Shown: in pieces, positions 1 to 12,110 of the stretch
Numbering within the stretch: position 1 is the first letter of the stretch
How the letters are laid out: each line of letters begins with the position of its first letter
Assembly (NCBI GenBank): GCA_946894095.1
Contig: OX335652.1
Span: forward strand, 3,681,001 to 3,745,000
From: Incurvaria masculella
Lineage: Eukaryota; Arthropoda; Insecta; Lepidoptera; Incurvariidae
Length of the DNA stretch: 64,000 bases
Reading direction: 5' to 3'
Notes under the pieces: model-generated
The model's input: only the letters and a program-made list of their open reading frames with translations
Told to the model about the DNA's origin: nothing
Database searches by the model: none
Made by a program: the position numbers and the translations under genes

Positions 1-1272
1 TTCCTGATTACGGAATTCCAGGAATAGGCCAGGTGTGACGCGAAACATGCTAAAATATACCCATCGCTATAAGGTTTTATTTCATCCATATTAAGATTTA
101 ATTAAAGTAATATTATGAAGTCTTTGTTATTCTTCAATGACTGCAATTTTTTTATGAAAATATATGAGTTGAAGATTTCACTTTTAAAATTCGCCAAAGG
201 TTCTAATGTGTTTCTCTGGGCTTATCGCAATAGGCGACAAAAGAAATATAAGTATAATATATTTTTATGATAAATGTAAAAAGGCATTTAATGCATGTCA
301 TGCATAAATATATACATAGTATATTGCCTATAACCACCGCGTTCCCAGAGGAATTAGTGCCTGGACTATGGCTGTGTAGATTACAGCACTCACAAAGAAT
401 ACAAGAGTACCACTGGATTTATTTCCGTGCATGTGACCAAAGCATTTGTCGTTCGTGGTTCGGATTTAACATAAAACTGTAGGTAAAAAAGGTCGTAGGG
501 TTATCCAATTCAATGTAGCCGTGCATTATAAGGATGGCCCTAGTTCCTTTTAGGTGTAGGTGTTGCCATAGTAATTGGTCCTTTCCTTTATTAGCACGGC
601 TTTATTGAACTAAACTGATAAAACAAAACTTTTTTAATATTCCAGCTCAATGCAGTAATAAACGGATAATCTTTGCTTTTATATTATGCATATTGGTACT
701 AACACGGGCAAATTTAATCCTATCAATTAGTATATAAGTACTTTTACACAGCATTAGCAAATTTAAAAACCTGATTCAAGGTGTATGCACTTCAAACTGG
801 GATACGAACGAAATAGGTACATGTTTTGGGTCTCAAACCGATGGCAACATATTTCACCTATACATGTTTCGTATATTTTATAACGCGAACCACTTGATAC
901 CTTACACCACAATAAAAGATTATAAATAGTATAGTAGTCGATAATATACGAAACAATGTTATAAAAATGCTTATAGGTTTCTCTTTATTTCAACTTATTT
1001 GTGATAACTTCATGATTAATTGTGGAGTCATAAAAATATTACATCATTTAGGTACATTAACAAAATAAAGCTACATTGAACTGGTCTGACTGGTAGCCGC
1101 AGACACTTTGGAGCTATACCAAAGTTAACAAAACGTATTTATTAAACAGATCGGTCATTAATTTGTAATTCATGCATTAGAAGTAAATAAAAATAAATTA
1201 ATTTATTAAAATAATGCACTAAAATAATTAGTTTAAAAACATCTAAATTTAAAAGAAATGGTCGATGACTTA
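1..1272. other. AT-rich DNA with SINE scraps
   Basis: No coding region. Bases about 498-572 match the internal body of the SINE family found throughout the window (AATGTAGCCGTG followed by CTAGTTCC), and 330-370 resembles its reverse complement. Nothing else is recognised. Confidence 0.4.
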
Positions 1273-1680
1273 TTTTTTTTTATGCGACCTGACATGGATG
1301 GCTAATACCACATAACTACCGTTATGATATTAGCCCAATACACCACATTCCCGAAGGAATTAGGTGCCATGCCAGGACCTTCCCTTTAAGAGCACGGCTA
1401 CATTGAACTGGATGGAAAACACGGACAATTTTTCATTGCCGCTTCGACCATCTTTTAATCCAATGCGATGGTACCAACCCTGGCGGGTTTAAACCCTACC
1501 ACCTAGTAGGGGAAGGCGACCTACAGTTTTACATGGATTCCGAACGGTGGAGCAGCTCGCATATGTGACGAAATGCCTTATCGAACTCGGAAAGAGAAAG
1601 ACAGTGGTGCATGTCGGTATTGAACCCAGGCCTCAGGTGCGCTAGGCCAGTCCCCGCTCCACTAGGCTACGAGCCGCTCG
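1273..1680 (-). mobile_element. tRNA-headed SINE, near full length
   Basis: On the minus strand a tRNA-like head with A box TAGCCTAGTGG and B box GGTTCAATACC is followed by the family body and an A-tail (plus-strand T run at 1273-1280). The tail motifs ATCCAGTTCAATGTAGCCGT and GAAGGTCCTGGCATGGCACC recur in over fifteen copies here. This copy is one of the most complete. Confidence 0.8.
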
Positions 1681-3484
1681 TTTTTATCTTCGTATATATT
1701 TATTATTATAATTTAGTTTTGTTTATGGAGTATGGATACTTTATAATGTCATAATAATAGCAAATACTAATTAAATTACCTAAAATTTTACACAGGGTAC
1801 TTCATTGTGGTATTCCGGCGTTCTTTTTCGGTTTATGCCGACATGTAACCTTAAGTTATAACCGCTATTGTGTGCAGGGCCGGTGTAAATTTAAAAACTT
1901 ATAAAACTATTTGACCAACCCTATTGTTCATCAATTCTTTCGAATTTTACGCCAGCGTAAAGACACAAGCATGTTTACATTTTGTAGGAGAATTCAAATG
2001 CAATGAATAACGTTTCGTTTAATTAATCCTAGGATAATTGTTTTAATTTTTTAGTGAAGAAAATTGTTTAAATATTTTATTATAATTAATAATAATTTGA
2101 TTTCATTGATGTTTTACTACTAGACATAATCCTCGTTTGCCTGCATGTATCAATTTTAATAAACGTTAATGCGTTCTACGAAATAAACTAAACAACCTTG
2201 ACGTTTTTTCATCCATTTATAATCAATTCGCACAAGTCATGAATACAGGACAAAATGTATTAAGTACTCAAATGTCATTAATGTCATCTTAATAAAAAAA
2301 GGAAATCAAAATATTCGACGGAAATGTATCAATAGTGTCATTGTCTCTCTCTACCTCTTTCGGTGAAGTTCTTGGTATATATATTTTTATTTATACATAT
2401 CGTTTCCATCTTTTCACTCACGGGATCTGTTTTCTTGTGTTAGTTTATATTTTTTTTATACTACAGATTGTCCAACCAAGAGTACTGTTACCGACAAGAC
2501 TCGGGTAGGCGTACATTATTTTATATGAATATAAGTTAACTTAAAAGAGTTAACGAATGATATATTTTAAATACTGAAATGTTAAAGGTTTTTGTCTCTG
2601 GTATTTGGAGTATTATCTGTATGAAATGTACAAATAAATAGTAAATTAAATTGTGGGAAGTTTTGTCTTTTTAATAATGTCACCATTCTCTTTCAGAATA
2701 TTCTTTAGTCAGTTAGTTCATAATGAACACACGAAATGACACTTATAATAACTAAAATACACTAAAACTAAAACACTTAGGCGGAGATAAATAGTAGTAA
2801 CGTAAACTAAGACTAACGAAAAGTAGTACTTTGTGACGTCATAAATTAATTATTTGTTAGCTGTGCGTTGTTGTCGTTCTATCGATCGAGGTAGAAGTAT
2901 CATAATGAACCAAAAAATGGAGTAATAGCATTTTTTCCTGCTTAGTGGATAATCTTATTCGAATTATTAGATCAAATGTGTCATATATCTCTACTTTTAT
3001 GAGTTTTTTTTAATTTAAATTTGGTTGTAAGTCAGCCGACTCGTACAAATCCTGTCAGTATAATTTTAAACGCTTTTACTTGTTTAGTTGCTTTTAAAGT
3101 TTGTGTGCATGCGTGACGTGATGCAACAGCCAGGATCGCCAGGTCGTTGTGCAAGTATCAATTAGACTGGCCATGTGTGAGCTTGTTCTAGTCATCATAC
3201 AGTCATGATTTTAATATGCCACATAAAGTGGGACATAACACAAATGATAAGTTTAAAAAAAATACAAGTATTATTTTAAATTACTTAAACGTAATTACAC
3301 AGATATGCAGATATTTAATCTGTTGAAATGAATTTTTTTTAAATGAATCTATTCGAATCTATCCGAGAAATAAAAACAATTACTAACCGGCTTGTTAATG
3401 TATAAAGTAACATTTCAAAAAAAATTTAAGTATCAATTTTAAATCAAGCAGCGCTATATCATTAATTTATTTTTATTCTTAAAA
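1681..3484. other. AT-rich intergenic DNA
   Basis: No gene, RNA or recognisable repeat seen. Reading frames are short and compositionally random. Confidence 0.4.
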
Positions 3485-3767
3485 CATGGCATGGACAACC
3501 ATGATCTCGCGGTTAAAAACCCGCGTGTGGGTGTAGGCAACGAGTCCTTTACTTTAGCAGGGCCACGTCCCCACAACGGATTAGCGCCCTATCTCTAGAA
3601 AAGGCATCTCGGGAAACAAACGGGCTGTCGAAGCTTTTGACAGCTGCCTGGCGCCATTTTGACGCGCACATTTTCACCGTGGGACGTGTTTGACTTGCTT
3701 TTGTTTTAGTGCAACGCGGAACAGAGGTTCAGTGCGCGAGGGGAAAACTGGCTAACAATCTTGAAAC
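3485..3767. promoter_or_regulatory. GC-richer, repeat-free patch 3' of optix (candidate enhancer)
   Basis: About 280 bases of balanced composition inside AT-rich DNA, about 3 kb past the optix stop. It contains a near-palindrome at 3625-3643 pairing CTGTC with GACAG, the TGACAG/CTGTCA core bound by Hth/Meis-type TALE homeodomain proteins. Regulatory function is inference only. Confidence 0.2.
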
Positions 3768-4008
3768 ACTAAGGGCTGATTTTTCAATAGTCTGATAAAC
3801 AGCCAGATAACTATTCGACGGATTTATTTAGGCTTCCACTTATCCATCAGATACAGTAGGTCCAAATGTTTATCAGTAGAATTATAGTCAGATAATTGTG
3901 ATAGAAGATCTAATTCTCCGGCAATGACTATCCGTCTTTTGACAAATGTGAATGTGTACTATCAGCCCGATAAGTACTATCTGAGGTATCCGAAAAATCG
4001 GCCCTTAA
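3768..4008. mobile_element. MITE with AAGGGCTGATTTTTC-type ends
   Basis: The left end AAGGGCTGATTTTTCAATA pairs with the reverse complement of the right end, TATCCGAAAAATCGGCCCTT. The element is about 240 bases with no coding capacity and internal GATAA repeats. It is a non-autonomous DNA transposon, superfamily not determined. Confidence 0.7.
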
Positions 4009-4269
4009 ACAAAATATGTGGCTATCTACTATGAATATCTTCTGAATCCTTGGGTCAGTGCTACTCAAAGCCAAACGTATATCGGCGTTTTTTATTTACT
4101 ATGCAATATTCATCATCTATGCTCGCATAAATGTTGATGAAAACAAATTTTGGTGACGTAAAGCAATCTCTCGAAACTTTAGGAAAGAAATTGCCAAAGG
4201 TCGAATCTCTCACTTGTAGCCTAATTCGCGCCGCGTGTCGTTGTGTCAAATCGTCACTTATTTAATAAT

Positions 4270-4349
4270 TTCTGGATGACTACGCGGACGCCTTCGGGTG
4301 CATCTAGGGACCACCAGTGGTGCGCGGACCACCGGTTAAGAACCAGTGG
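4270..4349 (-). mobile_element. hAT-like terminal sequence
   Basis: Read on the minus strand from 4349: CACTGGTTCTTAACCGGTGG then TCCGCGCACCACTGG. This resembles the CAGTGGTTCTTAACC ends of hAT transposons. No partner end or transposase seen nearby. Confidence 0.45.
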
Positions 4350-6054
4350 CTTAGAAATTTCAATGGTGTCAACTCTTTAATAACAATCGATATCTTCAAT
4401 GATGTTCAATCTACATTTTAAAAAAGTTATATCCTACCCGTTAGTGCCTTCATAATATTTCCGCGCTTATTCAAATAAATAAGGTCTTAAAATCAGCGTC
4501 TTTCTAATATTTTACTGTGTTTTTTTAATCTAAGCCTTTCTTTCGTACAAGGTCTGCATTATTAATACCACACCAAATGCTTTATTAAAATGCAATTATT
4601 GTCAGCGTATACGTATTTTTTTCACAGGAAACCGATGCGTTGAAATATTCTCCATAGTATGGTTGCATAGATTTAATTTAGTGATCACCGTTTGAGTGTA
4701 GCAGCCATTTATTAATTTGTATTTTATTATTATATTTAAAATAACTTCTATGTTTACGAAACTGATCACTGCAGTGGCAGATATTAATAAGTAATATTAT
4801 GGCACTGATCACTTCCTGTGATCAGCTCAAATTACTTAAAGAGTATCCTTAAAACCAATGTAGAACTTTCAATGATAATAAAAAATGTTAACATTGAGTT
4901 TAGAGAGATTGGAAGCGAATTACAATAAAATAACAAATTGTTTACGAATATAACTTTATTAACAATATTAATTTAATGACTGTAATGTAAGTCGATAATT
5001 ATATTTACAATTTTAATATTTATATTACATTTTTACATTATTATCTTAGTTAAAGTTGTAGATTGTAGCTGTAATATTTTACGCTACCGCTCGCTTACCT
5101 ACGCAGAAACATACGGAGAACTTTTAAAATCACAGTGACGTATTCAATAGATATACATAATGCTACGCTATGCAGGTACTCTACATTTAAAAACTTATTT
5201 AATTTCGCATAAAATTATCAACTGTATACGCGATGTGTATCCTAAGAAGTTTTTTTTTAAATATAAATTAGTAACATGTCATGAATTTTAATAGTCAAAT
5301 ATAATAACATTCTGGGCCAAAATATTTTCTTTGGATCTCAAACCCAAAGCAAAATTATATTAACACATATTTGTAATGTTATATAAATTATATTTTTTAT
5401 GAATAAATCCAGGAACCCATACTGAAAATCAATCCTGGCGCTATATAAATATACCACGCAGTTAGATTATAATTATGGGTTTCATTAGACCCCTATTTTT
5501 CGCAATAATGTCTTTAACATCCACACGTTAGCAACATATCGCAAAATTCGAGTAAAATAATCATAAACTTACTTTGAATTATTAAAAGATAATTTGCTTC
5601 AATTATAGGGCAATTAATCATATTTTCAGCAATAAGAGAGACACTCTCTTTGCTAACACACAACATGAGGGTAATCTCTCATAAATGCAAACTTATTACA
5701 AGATATTCTGGCAGAGTGTTTTAAACATAGCTGTATAGAACCTACGTCTTATTCTAGGAAGATTTACAATAACATTTCGATTTAAAATTTGCCGATTCGC
5801 TCCGAAAACATTTCATTTTAATTATTTTGATATAAAACCTATGAATATTGAACAAATAATTAAATCTAATAGAAGATAATTCAAGAATATTCTGCATTTA
5901 AGCTTTTAACCAAAAAATAAAAGAGCCGTAGATTTGATTTGAGTACCAGAAATCGTAATTTTACATAGATTTACTTATTCTCATTTATAAATGAGACCTA
6001 AAAACATAAATTGAGATTCTGTCCACAATTATTCAGTCTTTTGAGGAAACAGAT
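4350..6054. other. AT-rich intergenic DNA 3' of optix
   Basis: No coding frame or recognised repeat. Several GATCA motifs cluster at 4680-4830, unexplained. Confidence 0.4.
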
Positions 6055-6060
6055 TTTATT
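6055..6060 (-). terminator. Candidate optix polyadenylation signal
   Basis: TTTATT on the plus strand reads AATAAA on the optix strand, about 490 bases past the stop codon. In the strand and range expected it is the first one I found. AT-rich DNA makes chance matches common. Confidence 0.3.
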
Positions 6061-6546
6061 CTAGCAAAGAGAAAATTTTAGCCCGTTTTTTGAACGAACT
6101 ATTCTTAAATATTGCAGGTATAGGCTAATAATATACAAATGAACAAAACATTTGACCTGAGCTTTTTGCATTTGAATGCCACGCACCTTGCTTCCCTGTC
6201 ACTTTAACTTTTGCAACTCCGCAATATTACATGCAGATTTGTACGCCTCGTTAAGTATTGTGAAAGTAATGTCGGCGACAACACAGTAAATGAAAATAAA
6301 CAGACATACCTGCGTGGGGGCGCAGCGTAGCATCGCGTCGACTCTATGTAGAGACACAGCCACTTCTCGGAGCGATTCGGCACTCGCCTACTCTACATTA
6401 CTATAGTACGCACCTACGATAAATAAATACTTTGTAGCCGTGAGAAGATTCACCCTCACAAGGCAATGTACAACAATATACAGGGTCCGTCGGCGGCCGT
6501 CACACCGCCGCGCCTTCAGTCCGCCACTCCCGGCACCGGCCACAAG

Positions 6547-7356
6547 CTACTCCTCGTCCACGTTGATCTCGGAATCGGCCGAGTCCTCGTCGTACGTGCT
6601 CGAGCCGGCGAACGAGCGGCCGAGCAGCGCCGAGCGGTTCTTCGCGGCGGCCGCGCGGTCCCGCTGCCGCCGGTTCTTGAACCAGTTGCCGACCTGCGTC
6701 GGCGTGAGCCCCGTCGCCGCCGCCAACTCGCGCTTCTTCGTCGGGTTCGGGTACGGGTCCTGGAGGTACCACTCGCGCAGCAGCGACCGCGTCCGCTCCT
6801 TGAAGCAGTGCGTCTTCTGCTCGCCGTCCCAGATGGTCCGCGGCAGCGGGAACTTCTTGCGCACGCGGTACTTGTCGACGGGGCCGAGCGGGCGGCCGCG
6901 CAGCCGCTCCGCCTCCTGGTAGTGCGCCTCGAGCCACAGCGCCTGCAGCTTGGCGTGCGAGCTGCGCGCGAACCGGTGCCGCTCGAGGATCGCGTACAGC
7001 TCGCGGTGACGGCCCGCGTGGAAGGCGACCACCGCGCGCGCGCGCAGCACCGCCTCGCACCGCTCCAGCTCCGACACGTTCGGGTGCGCCACCGGCAGCG
7101 ACCACAGGAAGCGCGCGAGCCGCTCTACGTCGCCGCTCTCCTCGAGCGTCTCGCACACGGTCGCCACCTGCGACGCGCTGAACGAGAGCGTCGGCAGCGC
7201 GAGCAGCGGCGTCGGCGGCGCGTCCGCCGGGCCGGCCGGCTCGCCGCCGCACGCCGCCGCGTCCGGCGCGAGCGTGCCGCCGACGCCGCGGCGCGCCTCC
7301 AGGATGCGCGCCTGCAGCGCCACCGACGCCGACAGCTCCTCCCACGAGCCGCGCAT
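6547..7356 (-). CDS. optix: Optix, Six3/6-class SIX-homeodomain transcription factor (single exon)
   Basis: Intact 269-residue reading frame. A SIX domain, which mediates cofactor binding and DNA contacts, spans about residues 56-170. It is followed directly by a homeodomain at about 172-232 that includes the Six3/6 signature [20 protein letters not shown] and the recognition helix [14 protein letters not shown] (lysine at homeodomain position 50). The segment [12 protein letters not shown] in the SIX domain is the insect Optix form rather than So or Six4. The N-terminus (1-55) is a short Ala/Gly/Pro-rich stretch; the C-terminus is short and acidic ([14 protein letters not shown]). The start is the first Met after the preceding in-frame stop. 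The protein is nuclear and, from work on other insects, specifies eye and head tissue and red or orange wing scales. Third codon positions are almost all G or C, in sharp contrast to the flanks. No intron is needed, matching the single-exon state I recall for butterfly optix. Confidence 0.96.
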   Translation of the reverse strand: MRGSWEELSASVALQARILEARRGVGGTLAPDAAACGGEPAGPADAPPTPLLALPTLSFSASQVATVCETLEESGDVERLARFLWSLPVAHPNVSELERCEAVLRARAVVAFHAGRHRELYAILERHRFARSSHAKLQALWLEAHYQEAERLRGRPLGPVDKYRVRKKFPLPRTIWDGEQKTHCFKERTRSLLREWYLQDPYPNPTKKRELAAATGLTPTQVGNWFKNRRQRDRAAAAKNRSALLGRSFAGSSTYDEDSADSEINVDEE

Positions 7357-7500
7357 GGGTCGCTCCGTGACGGCGCGGGCGGACGTCGTGCGCGCGTCGC
7401 GGTCGCGCGCTCTAGTGACGCGGTGCGGCCCGACGCGGGGCGACGCTGCGGCCGACGGAGGGCGGCGCGGCGCGGGGCGGGCCGGCGGCGGGCCCGCGCG

Positions 7501-7540
7501 ATTGGCTATCGCTTACGGCGAGCGGCCGGCGGCGGCCAAT
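7501..7540 (-). promoter_or_regulatory. Pair of CCAAT boxes upstream of optix
   Basis: ATTGG at 7501-7505 reads CCAAT on the optix strand, and a CCAAT at 7536-7540 lies in the opposite orientation. They sit about 145 and 180 bases upstream of the optix ATG inside the GC island. Such boxes bind NF-Y in GC-rich promoters. No TATA box is obvious. The role is inferred from position. Confidence 0.4.
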
Positions 7541-7805
7541 CGGTCGCGCGCTCGGGCTCCGGGGGGCCGGATAGCTTTCAACCGCCGCCGTATCGCGTGT
7601 CGGGCGGGGTGCGTTTAACGACGCCGCGTCTCGCTCGCGCGCGCGGCCGCGGCGCCAGGCCCGCCCGCCGCGCGCCCCGCGCCCGCCGCGCGCCGCATGA
7701 TACCGTCACGCATACCGTCGCCGCGTCGCGTCGCCTCTCCCACCCCCGCCCCGCGCCGCGCCGCCGACCGACCCTACTTGCTCCACTGACTCTATGTAGA
7801 GTCGC

Positions 7806-8814
7806 TAATGTCAAACCATCATCCTTTTTGTACGTTTATGGTGGACACACTCTTTTATTTGTTAAAAAATAAACAAAATGTTTACACATTAACCTTAACT
7901 TTTATGAACATAAATCATTGAAAAATAATTTTACGTACTAATGTGTCTATTCTTGATAATGGAACCTAACCTAACCTGAAACTATTATTATTTTACAAAC
8001 CGAACCAACTTTGTCTTTACTCTTCTTCAAATTGTACAACCTTAATTATTTTCTAATGAATACCACGTAATCTGATCACAACAGAACGCATAATTGTTTA
8101 TAATATCAAATAAAATCCATTCTAAGCATCCAGACGACGCGGTCGCAGTATCCTTGTGATTTCAGCGTGAAAGCCTTCTCAGAGTATTACGTTATCGAAC
8201 GGCAAACCACACCCAGGCAGATGTAACGCTACACGGGGGCGGAGGGATGGGGGGGCAGCGTGGGGGAGGGGGTGGGGGTGGCTCCCACCCCCCGGGGCCG
8301 GCGGCGTCTTGTTCCGACAGACATCGCAGAGATTCATGCTACCGGAGCGAGCTGGGTGGATACCTCGATGGATACACATATGTAACGCAGATGAATATAT
8401 GTGTATCAATTATTTTGTTGATGTCGCTAAATATATTTAAAAAGTATGGATGAATGCGAGACTCATTGGTGGTCTGACTTTTTGTATCGTTATTTATTAG
8501 AAGTAAAAATAAGTTATTTCAGTTATTATTATAACGTATTTAAGCCCTTTATTATAACGTATTAGAACAAAGTCCTAAATACATAGTGAAGGAGGACTAC
8601 AGTGTTCTGGGTTTCGGGCATTCTCAACGAAAATGCATATTAAATTCAAATATTTTGCTACACCGAATAAGAGACTACGGACTTCAGCATTTAGTATTAT
8701 TTCACAGCAATTATTTTAGTACTTCCTAAAAAAAAATACGACGCAATAACGTTATGCCATAAAGGTTAATGTTGAAGGAAATAGGTTACCTTTTGTGGCG
8801 AGAATTAAACTAGA
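7806..8814. other. Intergenic DNA upstream of optix with a G-rich tract
   Basis: AT-rich apart from 8235-8305, where runs of three or more G on the plus strand (GGGGGCGGAGGG, then GTGGGGGAGGGGG) give G-quadruplex potential, followed by a C-rich/G-rich inverted segment. No gene seen. Confidence 0.4.
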
Positions 8815-8930
8815 AATAGAGGATGAAAATTAGTATAGGGAACTCACATACAATTCTAGGAAATAATTCGTACCGACTACGGTCCAAAACGACATTGACC
8901 CGAGCGGAGCCGGGTACTTCAGCTACTAAT
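8815..8930 (+). repeat. Interspersed repeat ending in CATTGACCCGAGCGGAGCCG
   Basis: GATGAAAATTAG, a gap, then AAAACGACATTGACCCGAGC recurs at 18690-19014 and in reverse at 14680-14790. Probably the 3' part of a degraded transposable element; class not determined. Confidence 0.5.
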
Positions 8931-9849
8931 TCGATACATTCTATGTCTCGAAGTATTTTTTATCTTTCAGCTCAGGAATATTAGTCTTTCGGGTGGTTTG
9001 TGTAAACATACTGTATTTGTTATGTTACGGTTAAAGCCCGAAGTCGTTTAATGTCCCATTTTTGTTTAGCCTTAAAGGTCACTACAATTTTACGAGTGTA
9101 CTAATTTCAAGTTTGTGATAAGAACAAACTAGTTATTCTAGTATTCTCAATTAAAACAATAATATGTACTTATGTATATATTTTGTTAGAGAAACTCTCA
9201 ACAAAATCCATTAACATCAAGGAAGAAATGTTCTAACTTTATAAGTACATAACCGCCATAGAGATCTATTAAATGTCACTGTTATATTATAAAAGCCAAT
9301 ATTCAAAAAATAAAACAAAAATATTTTAAAAAAATACTAGTATCTAGTTGTTACTTTAGTGAATCATTTCCATTTTTATACTAGTAATATTGTGAAATCA
9401 CTAGACATTCACTGGATACAGTTTGATTAGGATAGATCAGATTAATTGTTGTAACGATTCAGTTAGCTTAAGTTAATATCAATAGATGGACACGATTTAC
9501 AATAAGTCGTAAAATTACTATTTTCCTAATCGTATTAAAATTGTAATAATAGAACTTTGACAATATTAATGCAACATATTTGCCTTACGTTAAAGGCAAA
9601 CATGGTGAGAAAACCGACCATATGGATGGTGTTAGGTTCAAGTTCCTAGTAACTAGATGACAGAGCAGTATACTCTCCACTCGTTCTGGTGCCTAAAAAA
9701 ATAAATTTGCGAAACTAGTAATTAGGTCGACATTAGCAACCGCTGGGAACGCTGAGTCCGAGCTTGTATGTTTTATTTATTTATTTCTGCTTCAAACATA
9801 TTCTCTAGAGTACATACTATGTAAGAAAAAGTATCGATAGCGTACTTCA
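8931..9849. other. AT-rich intergenic DNA
   Basis: Nothing recognised on either strand. Confidence 0.35.
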
Positions 9850-10290
9850 AAAAAGCATTGAGTCAGAATAGGTTGTATTGAGCCGTGCGTCTCGTCGACA
9901 ACCCTGAGGTATCCCTAAATTTTAAGATCGTCGAACTCCGAAGGGATGTAGGGTCTCTATATGTTTTCTTTCGTCTTTACCATGGAGAATGCTCGTGGCA
10001 GCTGCATAACGCTGTTCCTCTGTCCCCTTTATACCTTCGCTCAACGCGGAACACGGAGAAAATGCACAAATTCACAGTCGACATTCAAAAAATAAGAACC
10101 CACCGATCCTCTAGATCTTTTATCTATAGGGTCGGTAAACAATGGAATGAACTCCTTCCGATGTATTTCTCCCAAATTACGACCTGGGATAGTTCTAACG
10201 TGATGTGAAGAAGAACTTGGCCGGCCCGCATGGCCGGCCGCAGCCCCCCTGAATGTTCGAATGTTTAGGTCATATACCGCGCTTAACATA
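9850..10290 (+). mobile_element. Non-LTR retrotransposon 3' fragment (reverse transcriptase C-terminus)
   Basis: A frame at 9885-10208 encodes ELRRDVGSLYVFFRLYHGEC, then HNAVPLSPLYLRSTRN and SRSFIYRVGKQWNELLP. This is the conserved C-terminal tail of lepidopteran non-LTR ORF2 proteins, past the catalytic domain. It is 5' truncated as usual for LINE insertions and no longer functional. Confidence 0.8.
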
Positions 10291-10864
10291 AAAAAGTTTA
10301 CAAAAAAAGATGTTTCACATCTATTTAGGATGTTAATGTTACGCTATCTGTAGACCAAGATGTTAGCACAAAAAAATGATAACAAAATTGCATCATACAA
10401 TTTTTTTTTTTGCAAGAGTCGTTTTCATCGAAATTTCTCGAATAGTTTGATTTGAAAATATAATGGGTTTGATAGGGGTAAAAGGCAAAAATAAAAATAA
10501 TGGTCGAAGACAATAACACTATGTTCGTTAAAGATATAAATTAACGTTTTATTTATTTAATAATGAAGACCCTTCCTTTTGCGACTCGATTTTTTTACTT
10601 TTAGCTGGTGGCATCTAGTTTCAGCTTTCCATTTTATGGCTTTAAAATTTACCTTTGAGTTATTTTCTATAGTTGTATTTTTAATGCAAGGGAATCACAC
10701 ATAAAATTTAATATTCATTATTGAATTATTAATTCAAAGAGTCCTAATGGCATTAACTATATTCCACAGACTCTACTTTATATTTTACAACACATCAGTG
10801 TGTTGAAATGTATATATAACTAACAACATATATTAACGAACCATTGTGGCTGTAATAGAACCAG

Positions 10865-11070
10865 TCAATATTGAGTGCCTATATATACCTCAGTTGGTAA
10901 GCCGCGTAAAGTATGATTGAGAAGTTTCAGAGTCGACTTTACACAAACATCGCGGTGGGGCAACGCCGAGCGGATGACGAGTAGACGGGGGTGAACAGGG
11001 GGCGCGGGGGGAGGTGGTAAGGCAACTTTACCAATCTGCCTGCGGCTCTCTCTCGGGATTGAGCGGTGAA
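10865..11070. promoter_or_regulatory. GC-richer patch, candidate optix upstream element
   Basis: About 200 bases of mixed, repeat-free sequence, about 3.5 kb upstream of the optix ATG, within AT-rich DNA. No coding signal on either strand. The regulatory reading rests on composition and position. Confidence 0.2.
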
Positions 11071-11729
11071 AAACTTCTTTTTGAATCGGGGAAAACCTTT
11101 TTATCACAGCATACCAATTGAGTTGACTTATTATTTTCTGTAGGTACTTAAATAATCCGACATTACAATGTTTGGTTAAATAAGCTAGGTCGGTAACACA
11201 AAACAACATAGAACAGCTAAATTAATTCATCGATATTTTTCAGTTTATGATAGAATGGTATGAAATGCTATAAATTTAAAACGATCTTGAAGCTAAACAA
11301 AAAGGTATGTACAGTGGGAAATAGACCAAAGTCACCGGAATTCACTCAAGCAAAAGATGAATAAAACAAAATACGTGGACTTATGGTAGGACTTAATAGG
11401 GACTATATATACAATCATTGATTAAAGCATCTATTATTCAACTATATATTTATATATATATTTAACAAAGAGTTCATTTTGATTTTCAACCGGAAGTGGT
11501 GAGTTTGGTCAGTGTTCCACTGCACATACGTTTTCTCAGATAACATTCATTATGTAGTTAAAATTTCACCCCACAAAGTTCATATTATAACATCCTTAAT
11601 ACGACATTAAATCTTCCTCTTCATATTAATTATTCTCCTTACAGTTATAACCTCCTAACTTGTAGCGCTACGTATTTTCATAACTTTCCAACACCTACCT
11701 CACATAAGTCGCGCTCTACCCATGTACAA

Positions 11730-12110
11730 TAATCTCCCATAGTCGGGGTGTAGGTGTCAGCAGCGAGTATCGCTGTAGGTATGGATGTCGAGCCGCTGGA
11801 GCCTTCCACCCCCGCCCGCCCCCCGTCTGCCCCCGTCGCCCCCCGATCGATACGCGCTGGGTTCTTCTCCCGCCGCTTTTGTCGCAGATACAGGATCGCG
11901 TGGACGCTCTCGGTGAGAAGTTCGCGATAAGTGCTGGGGGGATTGGGGAATGTTTCCGCGCGATTTTGTCACATATGAGCGAGCGTGTTGCTCGAATTAA
12001 GTTCAAATCGATTAACTTTTTGCTGTCATTAATCGCGCTTGTACTTAGCGAAATGTCCTTTGCGACCGCAAAAAAGGTCGATTAAGTAGACATTAATTGC
12101 TTTTGAGGAG
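11730..12110. promoter_or_regulatory. GC-richer patch with homeodomain-type sites, candidate enhancer
   Basis: C-rich segment 11805-11850, then repeat-free sequence carrying GATCGATAC, CGATTAAC, TTAATCGCG, CGATTAAGT and TTAATTGC. TAATC/GATTA cores suit K50-class homeodomain proteins, the class to which Optix belongs. About 4.4-4.8 kb upstream of optix. Inference only. Confidence 0.25.

Larger units (their letters stand above)
6480..7785. other. GC island over optix and its 5' flank
   Basis: A block of about 1.3 kb is very rich in G, C and CpG, with abrupt borders to AT-rich DNA near 6480 and 7785. It covers the optix coding region and about 430 bases upstream. The border motif GACTCTATGTAGAG occurs just outside both edges (6340-6353 and 7788-7801). 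The upstream part (7357-7785) is the likely proximal promoter and 5' UTR. Confidence 0.7.

Noticed and set aside
6500..7345. 281-codon minus-strand frame overlapping optix
   Set aside because: Alternate frame of the same GC-rich DNA; Gly/Ala/Arg low complexity, no domain.
6466..7872. 468-codon plus-strand frame across the optix locus
   Set aside because: Antisense shadow of the GC-rich optix exon; Arg/Ala-rich and meaningless, while the minus strand encodes a textbook SIX-homeodomain protein.
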